A stretch of DNA of 16,672 nt from UBA6345 sp045577635. GTDB taxonomy: Bacteria > Bacillota > Clostridia > Christensenellales > UBA1242. The stretch lies in contig JAZNIS010000031.1 in assembly GCA_045577635.1 (NCBI GenBank), forward strand, positions 1 through 16,672, read 5' to 3'. The first letter of the stretch is position 1; each line of letters starts with the position of its first letter. The position numbers were made by a program, and so were the translations under genes. A model generated the notes under the pieces. It did not search any database. It was not told where the DNA came from and saw nothing but the letters and a program-made list of their open reading frames with translations. Positions 7,250 to 15,244 of the stretch are shown piece by piece.

Positions 7250-7924
7250 TTAGTTTGCATAATAGTTTTTAACATATTCATAATTAACAGTTTGAACCAA
7301 ACTTTCTTCTTTTTCAATTTTAGAAACTTTACTTAAAGAAATTTCATATGCTGTTTTTTCAAAAACTTGGTCGTCAACCTTTTTTTGATATACTCTACTT
7401 TGAATTCTGCCAACCATATTTAGTTTGTCGCCCACCGATAAATTTTTAACAAATTTAGCATTTCTGCCCCATGCAATACATGGCAAATAATCACTTTTAT
7501 TATAACTGCGATTAACAGCAATTAACACATCAGTAATTTCCCTTTTAAAAGGTGTTGTTCGGTAAATGGGTTCTTTACAAACAAAACCCGTAAGTTCAAT
7601 TTGATTAGGATTAATTGTTTCATCGTAAGGAACTAGTTCCCTAATAAATACTGTAAGCATTAATTTACTTTTATCTTCAACAAGTTTATTATAACTTCTA
7701 AATTGCCCCGTTCCTGCAATTTTATTACCAACCTTAATATCTTCTTCCTTTAACAATCTTTCACTAACTGTTACAGGAATTATATCGGTTGCATCGCTTA
7801 ATCTTTTTACTTCTAGGTCAAATTCATAAAAACCCTCACCAAACACCTCATAACTAAATTTTGGTTGGTTTACAACAGTTCCTGCAATATAAACCTTATT
7901 GTTGTTCATTTGTTCAAAGTTCAT
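7250..7924 (-). CDS. Tandem OB-fold single-stranded DNA-binding protein
   Basis: A 224-residue protein built from two OB-fold halves. The first (about residues 9-97) contains NNKVYIAGTVV, GEGFYEFDLEV and the conserved-looking RLSD...IPVTVSERL. The second (about 107-202) shows the classic SSB pattern: IELTGFVCKEP, VNRSY, DYLPCIAWGRNAKFVKNLSVGDKL, then VGRIQSR. Clostridia encode such double-OB SSB-like proteins besides the normal tetrameric SSB; they bind and protect single-stranded DNA. The typical acidic C-terminal tip (DDDLPF-like) used to recruit repair proteins is absent: the protein ends YVKNYYAN. ATG 7924 is chosen over ATG 7936 because a GGAGGAT site is well placed for the former, while the latter would lie in the ribosome site itself. 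It follows the deacetylase gene by 12 bases and is probably cotranscribed with it. Confidence 0.88.
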   Translation of the reverse strand: MNFEQMNNNKVYIAGTVVNQPKFSYEVFGEGFYEFDLEVKRLSDATDIIPVTVSERLLKEEDIKVGNKIAGTGQFRSYNKLVEDKSKLMLTVFIRELVPYDETINPNQIELTGFVCKEPIYRTTPFKREITDVLIAVNRSYNKSDYLPCIAWGRNAKFVKNLSVGDKLNMVGRIQSRVYQKKVDDQVFEKTAYEISLSKVSKIEKEESLVQTVNYEYVKNYYAN

Positions 7925-7927
7925 TAT

Positions 7928-7934
7928 ATCCTCC
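7928..7934 (-). promoter_or_regulatory. Ribosome binding site that sets the SSB start
   Basis: GGAGGAT on the minus strand, about 5 bases before ATG 7924. It overlaps the alternative in-frame ATG at 7936, arguing against that longer start. Confidence 0.75.
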
Positions 7935-7936
7935 AT

Positions 7937-8701
7937 TTACTTTTTTCTTTGAATTCCTAAATTATCTATGTAATAGTTGTCTTTATAAATTAAATCGCCA
8001 ACACTCGTAATGGTATATCCCATGTTTTTTAATGTGGTCAACATTAAAGGTAATGCAGTTAAAATATGGTCAGAATTATTATGACACAAAATTATGCTAC
8101 CATTTTGCACCTTATTAGTAACTCTGGTGCAAATTTCATTCCCATTTAAACCTTTCCAATCCAAAGTGTCAACATCCCACTGAATTGTTTTTAACCCTAA
8201 ACTTTCGGTAGTTTCAATAACTTTATTGTTATAACTTCCATAAGGGGCTCTAAACAATTCAACCGATTTTCCCGTAATGTTTTTAATTAAATTTACAGAT
8301 GTTTCAAGTTCAAGTTTCATTTCACTTTCGCTTAAATTAACAAAATCGGCATGAGTATTGCTATGTGTTCCTATTTCAATGTTAGCATCGTTTAATGCCT
8401 TAACCATTTCAGGATATTCTTCAACCCAAAACCCTACCAAAAAAAATGTGGCATTTACTTCAAACTCTTTTAAAATATCAATTATTTTTAAAGTTTTATC
8501 TGCTCCCCAAGCAGAATCAAAAGTAATGGCAACCTTTTTTTCTTCCGTTGAAACCGAGTAAATTGGAACTTTTCGTGGTGCATAACCTAAAAAAACAGTA
8601 GCATTTGCACCATCGCCTAAATTAATTGCTAGTAATATAGCCGAAAGCAAAACTAAAACCACAAACTTAATGGTTTTTGATTTAACAACTAAAAATCGCA
8701 T
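7937..8701 (-). CDS. Polysaccharide (NodB/CE4) deacetylase, PdaB-like
   Basis: A 254-residue enzyme with an N-terminal membrane segment or signal anchor (about residues 11-28) and an extracytoplasmic CE4 domain. Motifs are in order: AITFDSAWG (58-66, catalytic-base D62), THSNTH (zinc ligands H113 and H117), RAPYG (151-155), WDVDTLDWKG (175-184) and LCHNN (H207). The family removes acetyl groups from N-acetyl sugars of peptidoglycan or other polymers. The TFDxxWG form of motif 1, in which the second metal-binding aspartate of TFDDGP is replaced (here by Ser63), is typical of the PdaB/sporulation branch, so a role in cell-wall or cortex maturation is likely but inferred. ATG 8701 has an AAGGAG site. 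It is the first gene of a two-gene unit with the SSB gene, an unexpected pairing. Confidence 0.9.
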   Translation of the reverse strand: MRFLVVKSKTIKFVVLVLLSAILLAINLGDGANATVFLGYAPRKVPIYSVSTEEKKVAITFDSAWGADKTLKIIDILKEFEVNATFFLVGFWVEEYPEMVKALNDANIEIGTHSNTHADFVNLSESEMKLELETSVNLIKNITGKSVELFRAPYGSYNNKVIETTESLGLKTIQWDVDTLDWKGLNGNEICTRVTNKVQNGSIILCHNNSDHILTALPLMLTTLKNMGYTITSVGDLIYKDNYYIDNLGIQRKK

Positions 8702-8867
8702 ATTACACTCCTTAATAATATACTATTTTTTTGATTTCCCAAAGCTATGCAAACTTAACATTTTGGCTTATTTTGGCGAAATTTAAGCAAAAAGCAATCA
8801 CTTTGTAAAACAAAAAAAGTTTAAATATTATTAACCATTAATACTATTCAAACTAAAAAAATATAAC

Positions 8868-8901
8868 AAAAAAACACACCAAATTTAATTGATGTGTTTT
8901 T
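8868..8901 (-). terminator. Rho-independent terminator of the topoisomerase operon
   Basis: AAAAACACA (8870-8878) pairs with TGTGTTTTT (8893-8901). An inner CAA/TTG pair extends the stem after one mismatch. On the minus strand the hairpin is followed by a T-run starting about six bases after the ParC-like stop codon at 8907-8909. Confidence 0.82.
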
Positions 8902-8906
8902 ATTTA

Positions 8907-11816
8907 TTATTCACTTATAACATAGGTTACAACTTGTTTAGTATCAGCTCCACCTTTACCAACAACAGTTTTACCTGTGCCTAATCGGTTTTCTAAACTT
9001 AATTTTTTACTTTCAACATAAACTAAATTATTGTTTTCTAAAATACAAACATAGTTTCTGTTTTTGTTAAGTTCAAACACTGATAAAAGTTTAATATCTA
9101 ATTTTTTACCGTTAATAACTTTAATACCCTTTCTTGCACGGCTTGTTAAGGCAATTTCACTTTCCTTAATAACTTTGGCAAAACCATTAGAAGTAAACAT
9201 TGAATAAGCTAGTGCTCCACCTAATGCACAAGATACAACATAATCACCATCGTTTAATGCCATACCCCTAACACCAGCACTAACTCTGCCTATACATGCA
9301 ACATCATCTTTAATAATGTTAACAGCAAGGCCATCGTGTGAAAACATTAATAAACTTTTTTCGCGATTATCATAATCAACAAAAATTAATTCATCGTCAT
9401 CTTTTAGTTTTATTGCAGATATTGTTTGTTTAGCACTAATATATTCACTTTGTTTGCTAATTTTAATTAAACCTTGTTTTGTAGCAAAAATTAATTCTGC
9501 TTCCATATCGTCTTCATTAAAGTCAAACATGGCAACAACTTTTTCGTTTGCAGCACAGTTTTTAACAAAACTCTTAACAGGTGTTCCCCTATCTTTTAAT
9601 TTAGCTTGTGGAATTTGGCTAACTTTAATTTTATGGCAGTTTCCTAAATTGGTGAAAATGTAAACCCATTTTTCATTACTCATAACAACATCTAATTTGT
9701 TAACTTCAAACAATGTTGGGTTTGCACTTAATTTTTTAACACCTAAATCAAAGCTCTTTTTATTAACTACTTTTAAAGTGTTTGCTTCCGAACAAATTAC
9801 ATGAACATCTTCCTTTGGAGCACTTGGAATAAACTTTTCATCAATTTCTCCATCGTTATCTTCATCAGAAACAATTTGTGTTTTTCTAGGAACACCATAA
9901 GCTTTTTTAATTTCGTTAAGTTCCTTTTTAACAACATTCATAAGTTTCTTTTCACTGTTTAAAATTGCTGTTAATTCGGCAATTAACTTAATCAAATTTT
10001 CAAGTTCGTTAACAAGTTTGTTAACTTCTAAACTTGTTAATCTGGCTAGTCGCATATCCAAAATTGCTTGTGCTTGAACATCGGTTAAATAAAATTTATC
10101 CATTAATCTTTGTTTAGCTTCGGATGTGCTACTGCTGGTTTTAATAATTTTAATAACTGCATCAATATTTTTAATAGCAATTAATAAACCATCTAAAATA
10201 TGTTTCCTTTTTTCGGCTGCATCTAAATCAAATTTTGTTCTGCTATAAACAACCTTTCTTTGATATTGAACATAATATTTAATAATATCAAGTAAACCTA
10301 GTTGTCTTGGTTTGCCATCAGCAATTGCAACCATATTTGCATTAAAGTTAGTTTGTAAATCACTTTTTGCATAAAGGTACTTAATAATTGCTTTAACATT
10401 AGCATCTTTTTTAAGTTTAATTACTGCCCTTGTTCCAAACCTATCAGATTCATCAACAATGTCGGCAACATTACTTAAACAACTTGTTGGGTCTGCTTCT
10501 TTTAATTTAGCAATTTTTTGAAGCATATTTGCTTTGTTAACACCAAAAGGAATTTCGGTGATAATAATGCTCTTTTTTCCACCTTCGGTAGATTCAACAC
10601 TTAATTTAGCTCTGCAAATAATTTTACCTTTACCCTTTGAATAAACTTCGTTAAATTCGGAACTAGATAAAATGTAGCCACCTGTTGAAAAATCAGGACC
10701 AGGCATTATTTGTAATAATTCGTCAAGTGTAATTTTAGGATTATCAATGTAAGCAACAACAGCATTAATTGATTCGGTTAAGTTATGAGTAGGAATGTTT
10801 GTAGCTAAACCTACTGCAATACCTGTTGCACCATTAACAAGTAAGTTTGGAAATCTACCAGGTAACATATCAGGTTCTTTACGGCTATCATCAAAGTTAA
10901 AACTCCAAGAAACAGTGTTCTTTTCAATATCTCTTAAAAGTTCCAAACTTATTGGGCTTAATCTGGCTTCGGTATATCTCATTGCAGCAGCACCATCACC
11001 ATCAACCGAACCAAAGTTTCCATGGCCATCAACTAAACACATACCCATATTAAAATCTTGTGCCATTCTTACCATTGTTTGATAAATACTGCTATCACCG
11101 TGTGGGTGGTATTTACCCATACAAGTTCCTACAATGGTTGCACTTTTACGATATGGTTTATCTGGTGTAACACCAACTTCTAGCATACTATATAAAACTC
11201 TTCGTTGAACAGGTTTTAAACCGTCTTCAACCCTTGGTAATGCTCTATCTAAAATAACATATTCCGAATAAGGCATCATACTTTCGTGAATTACTTGCTC
11301 AACACTTTTAGTAACAACACCACTACCATCACCACCAGATAAAAGCGATGTGTAGGCAGGGTCTTGTTTTCTTTTGCTAACTCTACCCTTTGCTTTAATT
11401 GTTGGTTCGCCTTCACCATCTTCGCCACTTGGTTCACTGTTAATTTCAACAACTTCTTCATCTTCTAATTCATCGGTGCTTTTAACAGGTTCTGGTTTAG
11501 CAGGTTTGGTTTCGGTAACTTTTGTTTGTTTTGATACCTTATCTAGTAAACTAGCAACTTTATCAAGCGATTTTAATTCTTTTTTAGGTTGTTCCACTTT
11601 AACAGGTTTTTCTTTTTCCTTTGTTACAGCAGGTTTTTCTTTAACTTTTTTAGGTTCTTTTAGGTTAACAGGTTCAGCAATTATTTGTTTTTCTTCAACC
11701 TTTTTTGTTTTTCTTTTTGGTTTTTCAGTTGCATCAAAAACACTAATTTGATTATCTATAATACCTAAATCTTCCATTTCTTCTGGTGTAAAATTTTCAT
11801 CTTTTCGTTTAGCCAT
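8907..11816 (-). CDS. parC: Type IIA DNA topoisomerase subunit A (ParC-like; gyrase A family)
   Basis: The breakage-reunion subunit, 969 residues from ATG 11816, paired with the B subunit to pass one DNA duplex through another. A canonical core begins near residue 185 (RALPRVEDGLKPVQRRVLY), with the quinolone-region KYHPHGDSSIY (235-245), NFGSVDGDGAAAMRYTEARL and catalytic Tyr281. A coil-rich region then leads to a C-terminal beta-pinwheel (about 680-969). No GyrA box (QRRGGRG) is visible in that domain, which favours topoisomerase IV over gyrase; the assignment to ParC is therefore likely, not certain. Residues of about 30-150 form a long Lys/Glu/Pro-rich, probably disordered, N-terminal tail that canonical subunits lack. 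ATG 11816 overlaps the B-subunit stop by 8 bases and has a GGAGAA site; a longer start at 11864 would add 16 residues inside parE. The ORF is intact. Confidence 0.92.
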   Translation of the reverse strand: MAKRKDENFTPEEMEDLGIIDNQISVFDATEKPKRKTKKVEEKQIIAEPVNLKEPKKVKEKPAVTKEKEKPVKVEQPKKELKSLDKVASLLDKVSKQTKVTETKPAKPEPVKSTDELEDEEVVEINSEPSGEDGEGEPTIKAKGRVSKRKQDPAYTSLLSGGDGSGVVTKSVEQVIHESMMPYSEYVILDRALPRVEDGLKPVQRRVLYSMLEVGVTPDKPYRKSATIVGTCMGKYHPHGDSSIYQTMVRMAQDFNMGMCLVDGHGNFGSVDGDGAAAMRYTEARLSPISLELLRDIEKNTVSWSFNFDDSRKEPDMLPGRFPNLLVNGATGIAVGLATNIPTHNLTESINAVVAYIDNPKITLDELLQIMPGPDFSTGGYILSSSEFNEVYSKGKGKIICRAKLSVESTEGGKKSIIITEIPFGVNKANMLQKIAKLKEADPTSCLSNVADIVDESDRFGTRAVIKLKKDANVKAIIKYLYAKSDLQTNFNANMVAIADGKPRQLGLLDIIKYYVQYQRKVVYSRTKFDLDAAEKRKHILDGLLIAIKNIDAVIKIIKTSSSTSEAKQRLMDKFYLTDVQAQAILDMRLARLTSLEVNKLVNELENLIKLIAELTAILNSEKKLMNVVKKELNEIKKAYGVPRKTQIVSDEDNDGEIDEKFIPSAPKEDVHVICSEANTLKVVNKKSFDLGVKKLSANPTLFEVNKLDVVMSNEKWVYIFTNLGNCHKIKVSQIPQAKLKDRGTPVKSFVKNCAANEKVVAMFDFNEDDMEAELIFATKQGLIKISKQSEYISAKQTISAIKLKDDDELIFVDYDNREKSLLMFSHDGLAVNIIKDDVACIGRVSAGVRGMALNDGDYVVSCALGGALAYSMFTSNGFAKVIKESEIALTSRARKGIKVINGKKLDIKLLSVFELNKNRNYVCILENNNLVYVESKKLSLENRLGTGKTVVGKGGADTKQVVTYVISE

Positions 11817-13782
11817 TAGTTTCTCCAATGTGTTCAAAATCAGATTCTTTATTAAAGTTAGCATTTTCGCTAATATATTCTTTTCTTGCTTCTATATTAT
11901 CACCCATAAATGTAGTAATCATTCTTTCAGCTTCAGCAATATCTTCTAGGGTTACTTGAACTAAAACTCTTTTTTCTGGATCCATTGTTGTGTTCCATAG
12001 TTGTTCAGCTGTCATTTCACCTAAACCTTTATATCTTTGAATTTGATATCCTGCACCACATTTTTTAATTGCGGCTTGTAGTTTATCATCATCGTAAACA
12101 TATTCAGTAAAGTTCTTTTTATAAACTTTATAAAGTGGAGCAACACCAACATAAACATGACCTTCGGTAATAAGTTCTCGCATATATCTATAAAAGAATG
12201 TAAGTAGAATTGCCCTAATATGTGCACCGTCTTGATCGGCATCGGCAAGAATAATAACTTTGTGATATTTTAAATTTTCAATTTTAAAATCTGTTCCAAT
12301 ACCAGCACCCAAAGCACTAATAATTGTTCTAATTTCTTCGTTATCTAAAACCTGATTTAATCTTTTCTTTTCAACATTTAAAGGTTTTCCTTTTAAAGGT
12401 AAAATTGCTTGATAATGCCTATCCCTAGCTTGTTTAGCACTACCACCAGCCGAATCACCTTCTACAATAAATAGTTCGTTAATAATTGCATTTTTGCCTG
12501 TGCAACTGCTTAATTTACCAACTAAACTATAAGTTTCTAAACTGTTTGCTTTACGAGCAGTTTCTTTAGCATGTTTTGCAGCCAATCTAACTTTTGCTGC
12601 ACCTTTTGCTTTGTTAATAATTTCGTTAATAACCGATTTGCTTGATTTAGCTCTTGCAAATTCCATTAAACCTTCGTATGCAAGCTTTTCAACTTCTGGT
12701 CTAACTTCTGGGTTACCAAGTTTTGTTTTTGTTTGACCTTCAAACTGAACATTTTTTAATTTTAAAGAAATTACACAAGTAATACCTTCCCTAAAATCTT
12801 CGCCCATAAGGTTTTGTTCTTTTTCTTTCAACAATCCTTGTTCCCTAGCAATATCGTTAAAAGCCCTAGTAATTGCAGTTTTTAAACCAACTTCATGTGT
12901 GCCACCTTCGGTTGTTGGAATGTTGTTTACAAAACTGAAAAAGTTTTCGTTATAATTATCTACATGTTGAATAGCACAACCCATACTAATTAAATCAGAT
13001 TTACCTTCAATGTAAATAGGTTCTTTATAAACAGGAGTTGTTCCATCGTTTAAATATTTAATAAAATCGGTTAAACCATTTTTAAAATTATACACTCTGG
13101 TTTTATATCCGTTTCTAGATTCTTCGCTAGTAACATTTTCATCAATTAAAACAAATTCAACTCCACCATTTAAAAAGGCAAGTTCTTTTAATCGTTTGTT
13201 AATAGTATCAAAATCAAAAACAGCATCACCAAAAATTCTGGAATCTGGTAAGAATGTTACTTCTGTTCCACTAATATTTGTTTTGCCTAATGCTTTAAGT
13301 GAACCTTTTGGAACACCACCAACAACCTTTTTACCTTTTTGAACAGCACTAAATTGCATACCGTATTTAATTCCGTCTTTATAAACAGTTACCTTTAACC
13401 ATTCCGATAAAGCATTTGTTACACTTGCACCAACACCATGCAAACCACCAGAGTATGCATAATTAGAATTGTTAAATTTACCACCAGCATGAAGTTGTGT
13501 GAAAACAACTTCTACACCACTAACTTTTAATTTAGGGTGTTTATCCACAGGTATACCACGGCCATTATCTGTAACAGTAATTGAATTATCGGTGTGCATT
13601 GTAACTGTTAATCTGTTACCATGTCCGTTTGATAATTCATCAACACCATTATCAACAATTTCCCATAATAAATGATGCATTCCTTTTACACCTGTTGTTC
13701 CAATATACATACCAGGTCGTAATCTAACAGCATCTAAACCATCTAAAACAATAATGTCCTTACTATTATAATCAGTACTCAA
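11809..13782 (-). CDS. parE: Type IIA DNA topoisomerase subunit B (ParE-like; gyrase B family)
   Basis: The ATPase subunit, 657 residues. The GHKL ATP site is complete: EIVDN (E41 and N45), TDNGRGIP (71-78) and SGGLHGVGAS (111-120). A transducer domain follows, then the TOPRIM metal site: VEGDSAGGSAKQ (440-451), DADQDGAHI (514-522) and QRYKGLGEM (582-590). The ADQDGAHIR form and the neighbouring ParC-like subunit lacking a GyrA box point to topoisomerase IV, but GyrB cannot be excluded. The start is TTG 13782: it has GGAGGA six bases upstream, whereas the longer ATG start at 13827 would lie upstream of the predicted transcription start. It is the first gene of the parE-parC unit and overlaps parC by 8 bases, so the two are likely translated in coupled fashion at equal levels. 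Confidence 0.92.
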   Translation of the reverse strand: MSTDYNSKDIIVLDGLDAVRLRPGMYIGTTGVKGMHHLLWEIVDNGVDELSNGHGNRLTVTMHTDNSITVTDNGRGIPVDKHPKLKVSGVEVVFTQLHAGGKFNNSNYAYSGGLHGVGASVTNALSEWLKVTVYKDGIKYGMQFSAVQKGKKVVGGVPKGSLKALGKTNISGTEVTFLPDSRIFGDAVFDFDTINKRLKELAFLNGGVEFVLIDENVTSEESRNGYKTRVYNFKNGLTDFIKYLNDGTTPVYKEPIYIEGKSDLISMGCAIQHVDNYNENFFSFVNNIPTTEGGTHEVGLKTAITRAFNDIAREQGLLKEKEQNLMGEDFREGITCVISLKLKNVQFEGQTKTKLGNPEVRPEVEKLAYEGLMEFARAKSSKSVINEIINKAKGAAKVRLAAKHAKETARKANSLETYSLVGKLSSCTGKNAIINELFIVEGDSAGGSAKQARDRHYQAILPLKGKPLNVEKKRLNQVLDNEEIRTIISALGAGIGTDFKIENLKYHKVIILADADQDGAHIRAILLTFFYRYMRELITEGHVYVGVAPLYKVYKKNFTEYVYDDDKLQAAIKKCGAGYQIQRYKGLGEMTAEQLWNTTMDPEKRVLVQVTLEDIAEAERMITTFMGDNIEARKEYISENANFNKESDFEHIGETNG

Positions 13783-13788
13783 AATTAG

Positions 13789-13794
13789 TCCTCC
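13789..13794 (-). promoter_or_regulatory. Ribosome binding site that sets the ParE start
   Basis: GGAGGA on the minus strand lies 6 bases before TTG 13782. No comparable site precedes the ATG at 13827. Confidence 0.8.
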
Positions 13795-13813
13795 AAAAAA
13801 TTCATTACATTTT

Positions 13814-13841
13814 AGTATAGCATACAAAAATAAAAAGTAAA
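13814..13841 (-). promoter_or_regulatory. Extended -10 promoter of the topoisomerase operon
   Basis: On the minus strand TTTACT (13841-13836) and TATACT (13819-13814) are 16 bases apart, with TGC directly before the -10 (a full extended -10). The start would be near 13807, giving a leader of about 25 bases that carries the GGAGGA site. Confidence 0.65.
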
Positions 13842-14041
13842 ATGTTTTTTAATTTTTGTTTATTATATATAATATATTAATATAGCCATTTTTTCGCATT
13901 AAATTTGTATTAAAATATTGCATAATATTTATTTTTATTGCATATTTATACAGTTAAATTAATAAAAATTATTTGCAAAATTAAAAATATTTTTCCTAAA
14001 TTTTTCATATATTAATTAAAAAAAGTTAAGGAAAATTAAAA

Positions 14042-15106
14042 ATGAAAACAATTGTTTTATGTGGTGGTGGCACTGCCGGACATGTAATGCCAAACCTTGC
14101 ACTTTTACCAAAATTAAAAAAAGAATTTGATAAAATTTACTATATAGGAAGTTTTAACGGAATAGAAAATGAAATTATTAAACAACACCCCGAAATTGAA
14201 TACTACCCTATTACAACCGTAAAACTAATTAGAAGCTTAACAATTAAAAATTTAACAATTCCATTTAAACTGTTTAAAGGATATTTTGAAGCAAAAAAAC
14301 TTTTAGAAAAACTAAAACCGACAGTTGTTTTTAGCAAAGGTGGTTATGTTTCTGTGCCCGTTACTTTTGCTGCCAAAAAATTAAAAATTCCTGTAATTGC
14401 TCATGAAAGCGATTTTAATTTGGGGCTTGCAAACAAACTTATTTTAAAAACATGTAAAAAAATGTGTTGTTCTTTTGAAGAAACTGCAAAAAATTTAGGA
14501 AATAAAGGGGTTTTTACATTAAGCCCAATTAGAGAAGAACTGTTTTTAGGAAACCGACAAACAGCTTTTAAAAGTTGTAAATTTACTGCATTAAAACCAA
14601 CTATTTTAGTTATTGGTGGAAGTTTAGGAGCAACAGCTATTAACGAAATAATTTTTAAAACAGCTGAAAAATTAATTAAAAAATATAATATAATTCATAT
14701 AGTAGGAAAAGGTAATTTAAACAAAAAAATTAAGCTAAATAATTACTTTCAAATTGAATTTACACCTAATATAGAAAACTTTTTTGCCCTTGCCGATATG
14801 GTTATTTCCAGAGCCGGAAGTAATGCAATTAACGAATTTTTAGTGTTAAACAAACCTATGCTTTTAATACCCTTACCCAAAGGAAATTCAAGAGGCGACC
14901 AAATTTTAAATGCTGAAAGTTTTACTAAAAAGGGTTTTGCCTTAACATTAAATCAAGAAAATTTAACAGAAACCAACCTACTTAAAAAAATAACTGAATT
15001 AGAAATTTCAACAAACAAAATAAAGGAAAATCAAAAACCTTATTTTCATAAAAATGGCACAACAGCTGTTTTAAATGTTATTTTAAATTGTATAAACGAA
15101 AAATAA
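14042..15106 (+). CDS. murG: UDP-GlcNAc--undecaprenyl-pyrophosphoryl-MurNAc-pentapeptide transferase MurG
   Basis: A 354-residue GT-B glycosyltransferase that adds GlcNAc to lipid I to make lipid II on the inner face of the membrane. Motifs are in order: GGGTAGHVMPN (8-18, catalytic-site H14), FSKGGYVSVP (97-106), HESD (121-124), GGSLGA (192-197), SRAGSNAINE (256-265, donor site) and DQILNA (286-291). Length and motif spacing are normal for the family. ATG 14042 has an AAGGA site at 14028-14032. The gene is outside a mur/fts cluster here: it stands alone between the divergent topoisomerase operon and a terminator. The 200-base AT-rich region upstream (13842-14041) shows no promoter I would call confidently. 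Confidence 0.96.
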   Translation: MKTIVLCGGGTAGHVMPNLALLPKLKKEFDKIYYIGSFNGIENEIIKQHPEIEYYPITTVKLIRSLTIKNLTIPFKLFKGYFEAKKLLEKLKPTVVFSKGGYVSVPVTFAAKKLKIPVIAHESDFNLGLANKLILKTCKKMCCSFEETAKNLGNKGVFTLSPIREELFLGNRQTAFKSCKFTALKPTILVIGGSLGATAINEIIFKTAEKLIKKYNIIHIVGKGNLNKKIKLNNYFQIEFTPNIENFFALADMVISRAGSNAINEFLVLNKPMLLIPLPKGNSRGDQILNAESFTKKGFALTLNQENLTETNLLKKITELEISTNKIKENQKPYFHKNGTTAVLNVILNCINEK

Positions 15107-15124
15107 TAAAAATAAATAATAATT

Positions 15125-15148
15125 AAAGCACTATTTGGTGCTTTTTTT
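15125..15148 (+). terminator. Rho-independent terminator after murG
   Basis: AAAGCAC (15125-15131) pairs with GTGCTTT (15138-15144) around a 6-base loop, followed by T's to 15148. It lies 19 bases after the murG stop. Confidence 0.88.
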
Positions 15149-15244
15149 ATATAAATAACAATTTTTAACTTCTTTTGCTAATGTAAACTTTTTAAAAATT
15201 TTTTTTGATAAAATTAAAAAAATTATAATGGGAGTTAAAAAAAA

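Noticed and set aside
8702..8867. Sporulation-type promoter before the deacetylase gene.
   Set aside because: TGAATA- and TATTAT-like words can be found but none has a convincing partner at the right spacing, so no sigma factor was assigned.
11374..11751. 125-codon plus-strand open frame opposite the ParC-like tail.
   Set aside because: It is the complement of the repetitive Lys/Glu/Pro region; it has no ribosome site and its low-complexity Ser/Phe/Leu product is what antisense reading of such codons gives.
13783..13827. Longer ParE start at ATG 13827 (15 more residues).
   Set aside because: It lies upstream of the predicted transcription start and spans the -10; it has no ribosome site, whereas TTG 13782 has GGAGGA at ideal spacing and gives a normal family N-terminus.
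15175..15229. Promoter for the 15245 gene using TTGATA and TATAAT (15205-15229).
   Set aside because: The two elements are only 13 bases apart, and the other pairs in this A/T-rich stretch are equally weak.
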